64,000 bases of DNA from Chaetoceros tenuissimus. Lineage: Eukaryota; Bacillariophyta; Thalassiosirophyceae; Chaetocerotales; Chaetocerotaceae. Below the pieces are notes generated by a model. It had not been told where the DNA came from, searched no databases, and worked only from the letters and a program-made list of their open reading frames with translations. The translations under genes were made by a program, and so were the position numbers. This document shows, in pieces, positions 10,331 to 22,300 of this stretch. Where the stretch lies: positions 3,100,001-3,164,000 of the forward strand of contig BLLK01000069.1 in the NCBI GenBank assembly GCA_021927905.1, read 5' to 3'. Position 1 is the stretch's first letter. Each line of letters opens with the position of its first letter.

Positions 10331-11917
10331 TTATAGTTCAAACCGAGCACGAAAGTCTTCAGGCCAAAATGAGGAAGAATATGGGTTTCCGAAATTGTCC
10401 AATGCATCAGGTGGATGAAACCAGTAATTTAATGCAAGATGCCCTTGCTTGCTGCCAAAGGAAGTTACTTCATGAAACCAACTGGCTGGAAGGTAGAGTA
10501 TTTCATTCTCATGAACTTCGCAGAATGCTTCTTTAGCATTGAGTGCTAGTGGAAACTCTTCTTTGAGTTTTTCTTGAATTTCAAGTAACTTCGAATCAAT
10601 TTTGCTAAAGTTGTCAGGATTTTTTACTGTTTTGTCGCGACACATGTCTTCTTCCAGATGATCATCCTCTGTATCTTCATACGCAATATCATTATTTTTC
10701 ATCGGTTCTGTTTCCATATTACTAGAATTAGTCATATCTTCCTCTTCATCGTCGAAGTCTTCATCATCAGATCCATCTTCAGTACCATCCATTTCTGCGT
10801 CTAGTAATTGTTCCATCGCCATTTCCAACATTTCTTCAGCTTTTTCCAATTGCTCTTTTGCTCCAGGCTTGCCTTCTTTCACTGCCTCTTCAGCCTCAAT
10901 GAGCATCTTTTCCGCTTCATCTTTGGCTTTTGCTGCAGATGCAGCAGCATCGGACTTCAGATCTGCACCATATGCTGTCGTTAGCTCACCCTTGTAATTA
11001 ATTCTCCCATTCTCATGCACTTTTGCTAGTTCCCCTCTCACATACATATTCTCAGTATCTTCTGGTGAATATAATCGAAAGCGTTTGGTGCCTCTTAGGA
11101 CTATGTACAAATTATCATGATAGTCATGATGAAGTCCAGAAGATGTCCCCTCCTGATTATTTCCCATCCATAGGTTTATGTTGCTTGGTATAAGGTTCTT
11201 TACAAGGTTCGGAGTCAACGGTGGGTCAAAAAGAAGATCCTTGCGAACCTTTTCACTGGTTGCACAAGACTCCTTCTTCGCCATTAACTTTTTCATAATA
11301 TTTGATAAGATCTCTGGCCTTCCATCTTCGTTTGACATAACACTTTGACTTGTGAGATAGTGAAACGCGTCTCCCGACTCTACTAATTTCACAAAATCTC
11401 CAAACGACATCGGTTCTTCATTTCCTTTACCGTACGAGTCCGATTTCGATCCCCTCTTTTCCACTTGTACTTTTTCTTCCCCTGCCCTTTGTAGTAAGTA
11501 TTCATTGGTCCACTTCGATAAAATCTTCAAGTCATCTGGAATGCCAGTTATTACTACGGGTCTTCTATTAGCAACGTACTCTTTGAAAAATTTCTCTGGA
11601 GATAAGTTTTCTTTGCTAATGGTAGTAATAATATAATTTCTACATGGCTGTAAGAATGAGAGAAGCTGAGTTTGATGAGATGTAGAATGTAGTTGTATAG
11701 GAGAAGCACTTACCACAGTCCAACCTTTGTAGAGATTGACAAAATCTTTTTCATCATCAATTTCATTGGATGATCCAGTATCAGAATCAGCAGCCTTTAT
11801 TTTCTTGTTTGTATCATCTGAACTGTCGAAGGAACGTCTCTTAATCCCCATACTCAAGGCATTCCTCAGAACAGTGGGGTTTATTTTATCCAGTGTATCT
11901 TGTAGAGCGTTCTCCAT
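10331..11917 (-). CDS. JmjC (cupin-8) Fe(II)/2-oxoglutarate oxygenase, probably 2 exons
   Basis: Likely CDS complement(10331..11647, 11714..11917), 506 aa. The frame is open across 11648-11713, but those 66 nt have perfect gtaagt...ttacag borders. Removing them gives WTVPCRNYI, like the pre-JmjC region of JMJD5/JMJD7-type proteins. PVVITG precedes the double-stranded beta helix. Iron ligands are inferred as the HxD in LHHDYHDN (about 238) and His in YLPASWFHEVTSF; NYWFHPPD follows. An alanine/glutamate-rich helical segment and an acidic run, about 150 residues in all, are inserted between these two motifs. Members are protein hydroxylases, proteases or histone demethylases; the substrate cannot be read. 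It converges on the exonuclease gene, 134 bp away. Confidence 0.85.
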   Translation of the reverse strand: MENALQDTLDKINPTVLRNALSMGIKRRSFDSSDDTNKKIKAADSDTGSSNEIDDEKDFVNLYKGWTVVSASPIQLHSTSHQTQLLSFLQPCRNYIITTISKENLSPEKFFKEYVANRRPVVITGIPDDLKILSKWTNEYLLQRAGEEKVQVEKRGSKSDSYGKGNEEPMSFGDFVKLVESGDAFHYLTSQSVMSNEDGRPEILSNIMKKLMAKKESCATSEKVRKDLLFDPPLTPNLVKNLIPSNINLWMGNNQEGTSSGLHHDYHDNLYIVLRGTKRFRLYSPEDTENMYVRGELAKVHENGRINYKGELTTAYGADLKSDAAASAAKAKDEAEKMLIEAEEAVKEGKPGAKEQLEKAEEMLEMAMEQLLDAEMDGTEDGSDDEDFDDEEEDMTNSSNMETEPMKNNDIAYEDTEDDHLEEDMCRDKTVKNPDNFSKIDSKLLEIQEKLKEEFPLALNAKEAFCEVHENEILYLPASWFHEVTSFGSKQGHLALNYWFHPPDALDNFGNPYSSSFWPEDFRARFEL

Positions 11918-12482
11918 TGCAGAAACACTCTTTGCTATCTTTCTTAAAATCGGTTGACTATTTTTAAAAGAATACTTTAGAAGAATATAAAGAAGATCGA
12001 GCGCTCTCTCTATATCTATATATCTTTATTTATTCATCAAAGTTCAAGCCACGTGACAGTACTTCTACTCGTATGTAAAGAAAAAGAAATAACATGAATA
12101 TATCATATCCATCATTACAACCAAAAGCGGGAATTGCCATCACAGATTTTGGGAGAGGATGAATGAGTGGTGTCAGCCAAAATCGGCATTTTTCATAGTT
12201 TATGTTTAGTATCTATTTACACCCCTTTTGCTTTAGTCTAGATTATTAGAGCATCTCCGCCCACCCCCCCCCTTGTCGACTTAGATGTTGTGTCGCTTTT
12301 ATCCCCCTCTAAAAGAAGCTTTTGGAAACCTGTGGAAGCCTCCCGTCCTAAGTAGTACTCTTAATTGTAACACAAAATAGCACATAGCATCTACTTTGCT
12401 AATCTACTGAATCGAAGTGCAGCTACAATAGAAACATCTAAAGTATTTCTAGAAAGAAAAAGGAAAAAACTGACTGGATAAA
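11918..12482. other. Divergent promoter region between JmjC gene and PSMA6
   Basis: 565 bp with no coding frame. It contains a C-rich run (cacccccccccc-like, near 12262-12273) and short AT tracts. It should carry both promoters; no specific operator was recognised. Confidence 0.5.
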
Positions 12483-13418
12483 ATGAGCCGCGATTCGTAA
12501 GTTTGTAGTGTTCAAGATTGATGAACATAGATATCTTTTCCTTTAGTTCTCCCAATCCTTTTTGTGTCATCATCTGTTCTAACACATTTGGTCTCTCTTT
12601 TCCAATACATCATGTCCAACCAAACTCTTCATTTGAAATGATTCACTTTACGTTTTTTTCGCGAATACCATCATCTCCATTCTTACAACAGCAATTACGA
12701 TCATCACATTTCTATCTTCTCTCCACAGGGAAGACTTTATCAAATGGAATATGCCTTCAAAGCTGCATCATCATCGTCTGGACAAACTGCAGTTTCACTT
12801 CGTGGAGCAAATTCTTGTGCATTCGTTACTCAGAAAAAGGTACCTGATCGTCTAATGGACCCATCCTCCATTACACATATTTTTTCAATCACACCAAAAA
12901 TCGGATGCTTGGCAACTGGAATGATTGCAGACTGTAAAGCTCAGGTTCAGCGTATGAGATATGAAGCGGCAGATTTTCAATTCAAGTATGGATATCCTAT
13001 TCCTGTCCGTGTACTTGCTAAAAGAATTGCAGATATTGCTCAGGTAAATACACAATCGGCTTCTATGCGTCCACTCGCTACTGTATGCATTTTGATCGGA
13101 GTAGATGATGAGAAGGGACCACAAGTGTTCAAGGTTGATTGTGCTGGACACTTCCTACCATTCTTTGGGACAGCTAGTGGAGCAAAAGAACAAGAAGCTG
13201 TAAACTATTTAGAAAAAAGAGTCGGTGACATGAAAGGATACGACAAGGATCAGACTGTACGAACTGCAATCATGTGTTTGGGAAGTGTACTTGGAAGTGA
13301 CTTCAGAGGCAGTGAAATTGAAGTAGGATATGTCGAGGGGAAGAATGGAAGGTTCACTGTTTTGACAGAAGAAGAAATTGATGCACACCTCAATGCTATT
13401 GCTGATGCTGATGCATAG
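12483..13418 (+). CDS. PSMA6: 20S proteasome subunit alpha-6 (2 exons)
   Basis: CDS join(12483..12496, 12692..13418), 246 aa, exactly the usual length. The first exon is only 14 nt and encodes MSRDS; the intron is 195 nt (gtaagt...acaacag). Splicing yields the proteasome alpha signature YDHHISIFSPQGRLYQMEYA, whose first half would be lost if translation began at the ATG of MEYAFKA. ADIAQVNTQSASMRPLA and GVDDEKGPQVFKVD follow the alpha-6 pattern. Alpha subunits form the outer rings of the 20S core and gate substrate entry; they are not catalytic. It is divergent from the JmjC gene. Confidence 0.95.
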
Positions 13419-14864
13419 AGACCTTTGTCCAATGCAACTCAACACAAAGCAATGCCATAAGAGATACCAATGTAGCAAAGTATTCTTTGAAACATAATTC
13501 AACTATATATTGATGTATAAGAATTTAAATCTTCTTTTACAAACTATTTATTTTTAAGAATTATAAATCTGCGCGCAAAGTTCAAGTCAAGCGAGGTACC
13601 ATGACCTCGAGATATAAAAGGTTCAATTTCATTTCTCAATAATCTGTTGGATTTGTTCCTAGGGGCTCAATCCAGTTACCAATTTTTTTAATCACCTGCC
13701 CAAGAAAAGCAATCATGGGTAGTCTTCCATTTATCCATTTTCCAACTCAGTTCATTTTCAATTTGCTCCTTTTTGTTGCTCCAATATATCTAGTGCCCTT
13801 GATGAAGAGGAGTAGACAGAACAGAAGTGACAATGAAAAAAAAGAAATATGCAGATTCGATTCGTCATATTTTTTTTAATTAGACTTACATTACCCCCCG
13901 GTATTGCATTCTCCACCGATTACCCAAACACTCTATTCTCTGGATAACCTATGAAAAATTATTTGAAGAAAGCCAAAAAAAGTGGAAGTGTTGATATTTG
14001 ATAATGCACCTATCCTGATTTGACATCGTGAAAAACGGACTGAAATATCTGCATTGCAAGGTAGATGAAGTACCTATTCAATCTTCGAGGCTGATTGGTG
14101 TCGAGCCTCTTGCTCTACATGTTGCTGAAGATAGAGAAATTGCAATTGAATGCGAAGACACCACATTGACAAAAAGGATAGACAAGATAGGAGTTGGGGT
14201 CTAAAATGGATTACATAGTTGACTTCTTAATCGAAATTGCATGTATGGTGATTCTTTGTTTTCTGATGTGGGCTTGTGATGATGATGTCACTCGCTCGGC
14301 AAACTTGACGGTATGCACCTGGGGCTAGCGATAATAAACAAGCAATGAATTTAGTGAAGCATAGAAACTTGAGTTCTTCCTTTTCTCGATCTTTAGTTCA
14401 AAATATTTTGCCTAAGGAGTTCTTCAAATAATACTTAAGAAAGTCCTTCTGTTGCGATAGTGAAAATATCTATGGGAAAGGTGCCAATCCTAAATCTGAC
14501 TTTGACCTGGAGATAGAGGTTATATTGTTAGGATACATGTTAGTAATGAAGTATTTGTGAGGCGCAACACAAACTACTAAGTTCAGAATGGGTATATGGA
14601 TTTAGAAAAGTGAGGAAGAAATATCGTCGTTTTAGTCAATGACAGTTGTCTATTTTTTGGTATCCGATGGCTGAAGAGAAAAAAAGAGATGTGTATTGTT
14701 GAACCCCAACCCTAGATGGATTATAGTATCTTTCCATCTGAAGTTGAAGTCCGGATTTTTCTTTCTTCTAAACATCACACTCTCCCCTATTTGTTTTTCA
14801 CGCATTCTGTAAACCTCATAAATCTATTGGTCAATCTTGATCACTTATTCAACAGCAAATAAAT
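13419..14864. other. Long non-coding region upstream of CHLH
   Basis: 1.45 kb, AT-rich, with no ORF of note and no tRNA-like B box (GGTTCGANTCC) seen. It holds the PSMA6 3' end and presumably the promoter and 5' UTR of the plastid Mg-chelatase gene. It is one of the longest promoters in the gene-dense part of the window. Confidence 0.5.
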
Positions 14865-15729
14865 ATGGTATCATTCAAAGTGGCAGCTTCTGCCCTACTC
14901 ACAATGGGTGCAGCAACATCTGCGTAAGTTACAAGTGTGAAGAAGATAGTTTCTATTCTATAACACAAAATTTCTCACATCTTTTGCATATGTCTACTTT
15001 TCCAGATGGCAATCAAGTAAAGTTACTTCTTTCGTGCCTTCCCAGAAATTCATTAATAGAGCTGCAATCACTACCGCAAATATGTACAATAGTAAACAAG
15101 GAGTCGCTTCTAGATCATCGCTTAATATGGTTCTCGCTGATCCTACAAAAGGAAACGAGATGTCTTCTGGAGGTGGAATGTTTACAGCTTCCAACTCAGA
15201 AAACCGTCGCGTTGTACCTGAAAACCCAGGCGATCGCCCAACTATGAAAGTAGTATATGTAGTCCTAGAGTCTCAATATCAAAGCTCAATGACTGGAGCT
15301 GTGAAGCGCATCAATGCTGGATCTGAAAATATGGCAGTTGAATGTGTTGGATATTTATTGGAAGAACTCAGAGACGACGAAACCTTTGAGCAGTTCAAAA
15401 AGGATGTTGCAGATGCAAATATTTTCATTGGATCCTTGATCTTTGTACAAGAATTGGCTGAGAAGGTAACTGAAGTCGTTGCACCACTAAGAGATCAACT
15501 CGATGCAGTTTTAGTATTCCCTTCCATGCCTGAAGTAATGAGGCTTAACAAGGTTGGACAATTCACAATGAAGAATTTGGGGCAGTCAAAAAGTGTTGTG
15601 GCTGACTTCATGAAGAAGAAGAAGCAAGAAGATGGATCCTCTTTTGAAGAGGGTATGCTCAAGTTGCTACGCACCCTTCCAAAGGTACTCAAATTTCTCC
15701 CTTCTGATAAGGCTGCAGATGCACGTACT

Positions 15730-15761
<32 letters not shown>

Positions 15762-17039
15762 ATCACCAGAGAATCTCGAGTCTCTTCTTGTAATGCTTGG
15801 ACAAGATTACGTTGAGCCTATCATGAAATCTATGGAGGGAAAAGAAAAGGTTGTTGCAGAGGAACCAGTTCTTCTTCCAGATAAAGCTATCTGGCATCCA
15901 GTTGCTCCTGATATTGTTTTCGAGACTAATGCTGATTACTTCAAGTGGTACGAGAATGAGTTCTGTCCTGAGGCTGGAATTGATGCTAAAACTGCTCCAA
16001 CTGTTGGAATTATTCTTCAAAAGTCACATATCAACACCAAGGATGACACACATTACGTATCCTTGATTGCTGAGCTTGAATCTCGTGGATCCAAGGTTGT
16101 ACCAATCTACTCTGGTGGACTAGACTTCTCTGGACCTATTGAAGAATACTTTTACGATGCCGCAGGACGTCCAGTTGTTGATACTATTGTGAATCTTACT
16201 GGGTTCGCTCTTGTTGGAGGACCGGCATCCCAGGATCATGCTAAGGCAGCAAAGGTACTTAAGCGTTTGAACAAACCATACATGTGTGCTGTCCCATTGG
16301 TATTCCAATCCTTTGAAGAATGGCAGGCTTCAGAGCTTGGTCTCCACCCTGTACAGGTTGCGCTTCAAGTATCTCTTCCAGAAATTGACGGAGCGATTGA
16401 ACCAATTATTTTCGCTGGGCGTGAAGGGGCTACTGGACGTTCGGTTCCACTAGCTGACCGTGTTAATTTGTTGGCAGATCGTGCAATGAAGTGGGCGAAT
16501 CTTGGATCGAAGCCTGTTGCAGACAAGAAAATTGCGATCACTATTTTTTCATTTCCACCAGATAAGGGCAATGTAGGAACTGCTGCTTACCTTGACGTAT
16601 TTGACTCAATCAAGGCTGTATTGAAACAAATGAAGTCTGAGGGTTATGATATCGGTGACGCTCCAATGGATAAAGAGGCTATTATGGAGGCAGTCCTAAA
16701 TGATCCTGAGGCAAGAATTTCCTCCCCAGAGCTCAATGTAGCTTACCGTATGAGTACTGATGAATATTATGACTTAACTCCATATGCTGAGGAGCTTGAG
16801 GAAAATTGGGGACCAGCACCAGGAAATCTGAACTCTGATGGACAAAACCTTGTAGTATATGGAAAGCAGTTTGGAAATGTATTTATTGGAGTACAGCCAT
16901 CTTTCGGATACGAAGGAGATCCAATGCGTCTCTTGTTTGCAAAGTCTGCTTCTCCTCACCATGGATTCGCTGCTTACTACACTTACCTTGAGAAGATTTT
17001 CAAGGCTGACGCAGTACTTCATTTCGGAACTCATGGATC

Positions 17040-17078
<39 letters not shown>

Positions 17079-19200
17079 AACATGTTATCCGGATCGTCTT
17101 ATCAGCTCCCTTCCATCTGCTTACTTGTACGCAGCAAACAATCCATCTGAGGCAACTATTGCTAAGAGACGTTCTTACTCTGCAACTGTTTCCTACTTGA
17201 CTCCTCCAGCTGAGAACGCAGGTTTGTACAAGGGATTGAAGGAGTTGAAGGAACTGATCTCTTCTTACCAGGGACTTCGTGAGAACGAGGGACGTGGTCC
17301 AGCTATTGTCAACTCCATTGTTTCTACTGCATGGACTTGTAATCTTGACAAGGATATTCCAGAGCTTCCAGATCTTGAGGTTTATGATGCTGCAAATGAC
17401 ACTGCTGAAAATCGTGACGATATTGTAGGAAAGGTTTACGCCCAGATTATGCAAATTGAGTCTCGTCTTCTTCCATGTGGACTTCATACTGTAGGAGTTC
17501 CACCTACTGCTGAGGAGGCTATTGCAACTCTTGTCAATATTGCTCAGTTGGACCGCCCAGAAGATGAGATTGAGTCTCTTCCACGTGTGATTGCTGCTTC
17601 TGTTGGACGTGATATCAATGATGTATACCGTGGAAACAACAACGGAGTACTTGGAGATGTAGAGCTTAATGACAAGATCACCGAGGCTGCTCGTGCTGCT
17701 GTGCGCGCTCTTGTCAACCAGTCCACAGATGCAAATGGACGTGTTAAGGAGGTGAAGAGTGCACTTGATGAGGTTGGAAACTTCTTTGGAGGACTTATGG
17801 GACAGAAGAAGCCATGGACACAGGCAATTATCAACGCTGGTTTCCCAGATGTAGAGGAAGAGCGCCTTGCACCTTTGGTTGGATACCTTGAGTTTTGTTT
17901 GAAGCAGATTGTTGCTAATAATGAGCTTGGAGGAATCATGGAATTATTAAATGGACAATTCTTGATGCCAGCTCCTGGTGGAGACCCAATCAGAAACCCA
18001 GATGTTCTTCCAACTGGACGTAACATGCATGCTTTGGACCCATCTGCTATCCCAACACAGGCTGCTGTGGAGGTTTCTGCTGGAGTTGTTGATAAGCTTT
18101 TGGAGAAGCTCCAGGCTGAGAATGGTGGAGAATATCCAGAGAGTATTGCTTTCACTTTGTGGGGAACTGATAACATCAAGACTTACGGAGAATCTTTGGC
18201 TCAGGTATTGGCTCTTGTGGGAGTAAGACCAGTTGCTGATTCTCTTGGACGTGTTAACAAGGTTGAGTTGATCCCTCTTGAGGAACTCGGACGTCCACGT
18301 ATTGATGTAGTTGTTTCCTGTTCTGGAGTTTTCCGTGATTTGTTCATCAACCAAATGAACTTGATGGATCGTGGTATCAAGATGGCTGCAGAGGCTGATG
18401 AACCTTTAGACAAGAACTTTGTTCGTAAGCATGCAATTGAACAAGCTGAGGAACTTGGTGTGTCACTTCGCGAGGCTTCCTGCCGTGTATTCTCCAACTC
18501 TGCTGGATCTTACAGTGCTAATGTTGGACTTGCAATTGAGAACGGAGGATGGGAAGATGAATCCCAGCTTCAGGATCAGTTCCTCACCCGTAAGGGATTT
18601 GCATTCAACGCTGACAAGCCAGGAATGATGGAGCAACAAGCTGATTTGTTCAAGTCTGCATTGAAGACTGTAGACGTAACTTTCCAAAACTTGGATTCCT
18701 CCGAGATTTCCATCACTGATGTTTCTCATTACTACGACTCCGACCCAACTAAGGTTGTTCAAGGACTTCGTGATGACAAGAAAAAGCCAATGTCTTTGAT
18801 GGCTGATACTACTACTGCTAACGCACAGGTTCGTTCTCTTTCTGAGACTGTACGTCTTGATGCACGTACCAAGTTGTTGAATCCTAAGTTCTACGAGGGA
18901 ATGCTTTCTACTGGATACGAAGGAGTAAGAGAGATTCAGAAGCGTTTGAGAAATACCATGGGATGGTCTGCAACCGCTGGAGAGGTAGATAACTTTGTCT
19001 TTGAGGATGCAAACAGTGTATTTATTGAGGATCCAGAGATGCAGCAGAGACTTTTGGACACCAACCCAAATGCTTTCAGAGACATGGTAACCACATTTTT
19101 GGAGGCTAATGGACGTGGATACTGGGAGACCTCTGAAGAGAACATTGAGCGTCTTCAGGAGTTATATGCAGAGGTTGAGGACAGAATAGAGGGAGTGTAA
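14865..19200 (+). CDS. CHLH: Plastid magnesium chelatase subunit H (2 exons)
   Basis: CDS join(14865..14923, 15006..19200), 1417 aa, with an 82-nt intron (gtaagt...tccag). CHLH binds protoporphyrin IX and, with CHLI and CHLD, inserts Mg2+ at the first committed step of chlorophyll synthesis in the plastid. The short first exon encodes the signal peptide [20 protein letters not shown]. The junction then gives [11 protein letters not shown], an aromatic residue just after the predicted cleavage site, followed by a Ser/Lys-rich transit region, as expected for a complex plastid. The CobN/Mg-chelatase core includes [19 protein letters not shown] and [20 protein letters not shown]. Codon use is visibly biased (gga Gly, cca Pro, ctt/ttg Leu), suggesting high expression. 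It converges on the 1370-aa gene. Confidence 0.96.
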
Positions 19201-19383
19201 ATGACTTCTTGTATTATATTAGAATTCGTTGATGTACATTAAATTTACTTTCTAGATTGCTAATCTTAAATCATTTTTTAAAATCTGATATCATAATACG
19301 TATGCCTTTAGTTGTTGGTTGCAAAAATGACATTCCATTATTCCGACAATGTTATTGTCATACTTTTGTTGAAATACAGACAC

Positions 19384-22300
19384 TCATCCTTCAACTATGA
19401 AATCGTTCAGATCAATGAAATGATCGGTAACAAAACCTTCGTCTTGTTCGTTGTCAAGCTTTCTCCATGTATTTATCACATTATTATTGCTTTTCCTATC
19501 TCGATACAGTCGTCTCGTCTTTCGCTTTGTTCTGATGGAAAGAGAATCATTTGCATTGTTCTTATTATTGAATAAAGATGATATATATCTTTGAATAGAA
19601 GAAATTGGGTGTTCTTTCTCTTCTCTTGACATTTGCAAAAACACTGGGAGATGTTTTATTTTGTTCCTTTCTTTGTTATTATTCAATTGAGAAATATGGC
19701 CTGAAATTTCAAACAGCAATACATCAAGTTCCTCGATCATTGTCTGGATCGTTTTATCTACCCCACCACTTCGATTGCTTACCAGAGATAATAGATGGAA
19801 GATCATGCTCTCATTCTCCGTCCCAAGAGAGGAAACATATTCTAATGTTTGCATCTCGGAAATATCCAGGCAAAAACTGAGGAATCTCTGCTGCAAACGT
19901 TTGATGCAAAGAACATTTAAATGTCTAAATATTGTAACAGTAGCCGAGACATAGATTTCAAGAAAAACTTGATGTTGTTGGTTATCAATTGAATGGCAAT
20001 TGTCTTGACTGTGGAGCTCGTACATAATACCAAAGGATCTATTGAAAATCTCGACAGTTTTCGATAGATATGCTCTTGATATCCTAGTATCTGATGGAGT
20101 CAAATTATAAGTGTTGTCCTTCCAATGTATCGCAGTTAATAGTTTCCTCAAGAACTGGACAGCCGCTGTTTTTGAAAAAGCTAGGAAATCGTCGCTACTT
20201 TTTAGAATTTGACGTAGGCAATCGAATTTCTTGTGACTATCAATATCCCACACTTTAGTACATGATTCAATAATTTGCATCGAAAATGAAAACGACGGAT
20301 GATATAAAACTGATGATTGCTCCTCGACTAAAGCCCTGGAAAGATTTTGATCGGCAAGAGATAGCGCAAATTGTGCATAAATGATTGCTCTCAAAACCGC
20401 CTCATCAGTTCGTGTGTTCATACCTTCTGCGAAAATGAGCGAGCATGACGAAAGGCAAGATAGCCACGCTTGGATAGTTCCCTCCGAAAAACGATTACAA
20501 AGGAGGGTCCTTTTTGAAAGGCTCTGAAACACGGTTTGAAGAAATTTGAGTTCGACAAGAGTAACATTTCGTGTGCTGAAATCAGAAATCAGATTCTCCA
20601 CCAAAACGAGGGTAGAACTTAGAAATTCGCTAACCTCAATGAAACTAGAGTTTTCCAAAAGCGGAATAATGTCATTGAGGTAACGCAAGATATTCATGTC
20701 ATGGAATATTGAATAATATTTTGTGCAACTTTTGTAGCATTGGCACAGAATATCTGAGTCACCATATTCACTCATTAGAAACCCACCAATGGACTGTATA
20801 GAGGATAGGTTTGTCGACTTTTTCTGTTTCGAAATCTCAGGTGCAATAGATTGATGAAGATCGATTATATTCCGAAAAAAACTTTTGAAGACGAGCTTTC
20901 TTAAATTGCCTGATAAACTCGTAACCTCATCGCATGAGTTCATCAATTTGTTTGAAATGTGCTGAAGAAAAGTAGAAAACATGTCTGAATCCAATTGAGA
21001 ATATTCCCATGTATCAAATGTGAAAGCCAAGAAAGTCTGAGATAAGAGTTGCTTCAATCTCATCGTACCACGCACATCACGTCGGTGAAGATTTGACTTT
21101 TTTTCTGAAGGAATATGAATGGACGAGCACCATATTGGCAGATATTTGGACTCAGTCCATGACTCCAGTTCTACATTACAAAAGGCGTTTTGACTCAAAT
21201 GAGTTGACTCGAAGTCACTATCGTGAGATGATAAATCTTCTTCCCATATGAAATTGATCATAGACAGTAAGATTTTCTTTCCCAATTTTGTGTTTGCTTT
21301 TGTTCTGCGTGTATTACCATCGAACTTTACAATTGTAGTTTTGCATTTTGTAAAATATCTGCCAATCGTAAGATCTGTACTGCGATTTTCCTTGTTACGA
21401 AGATCTGTCAAATAGCAAAGTGCTGTTGCAAGAAGTGGAATTTCATTTTCTTCTAAATTGCTATGAAATTTGAAATTAATCTGGTGATTGATAATGTGAA
21501 CGAAAGGTAGCAAACAAAATATAATTGCTGCCTCTATTCTAGAAAGTGCATATTGATGAAGTTTGGAGATTCTCAAGTGTTTTAGAATTTTTTCCATGAC
21601 GAGGTTTCGGTGAGCATTGTCAGTACTACAACTATGTAACCTTCCAGCCACTATTGCATCGGTGATTATCGCAAGTGCGTGAGAGGAGACGCTGTCCTCG
21701 TTTTGGAAATCCGAAAATTCTTCATATAACAAAAACATCATTCCGTCGATGATGAAATATGAATCAGTGTTGTCGTGGTCGCATGTTAAGTGTTCCATCA
21801 ATTGTATAGCAAACTCAAAAACTGCATGTCTTCCAGTAGCGTGTTGTGCCAGCGAAAATAAGACACCAGTGATGAGACTCGGCGTATAGAGTGAAGTAAT
21901 CATACCCATCTTTTCCATTATTATTTTGCCAAAATCAAACTCTGGATGTCTTTTACCAATTGTTATGAGTAACATTATCAATGAGTATCTTTGAGATGTA
22001 TGCAAGGATCGATTTTCAAACAAGTTACAAGTGATTCGAACCACGAGCTCTTTCTGAATCGATGGAAACAAGCCGAAAATAGTACTTATGGTAGACACTA
22101 TCCAAACACTTTCTTCCTTTGATGATATCGAATTTGAGACAAGAAGATAGTACACAAGATCCTTCCAATAATTCCTTATGATGATATCTTGCATCAAAAA
22201 ACTCTTTTTTGTTTCAGTCTCAGTCTCGGAGTATACCAAGCAAAAAGAGTCTGCATCAACACATTTGACATCACTCAGGCATTGCCAAGTTTGTACACAG

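Noticed and set aside
13419-14864. tRNA or small RNA gene in the long CHLH upstream region
   Set aside because: No GGTTCGANTCC-type B box or cloverleaf could be found by eye.
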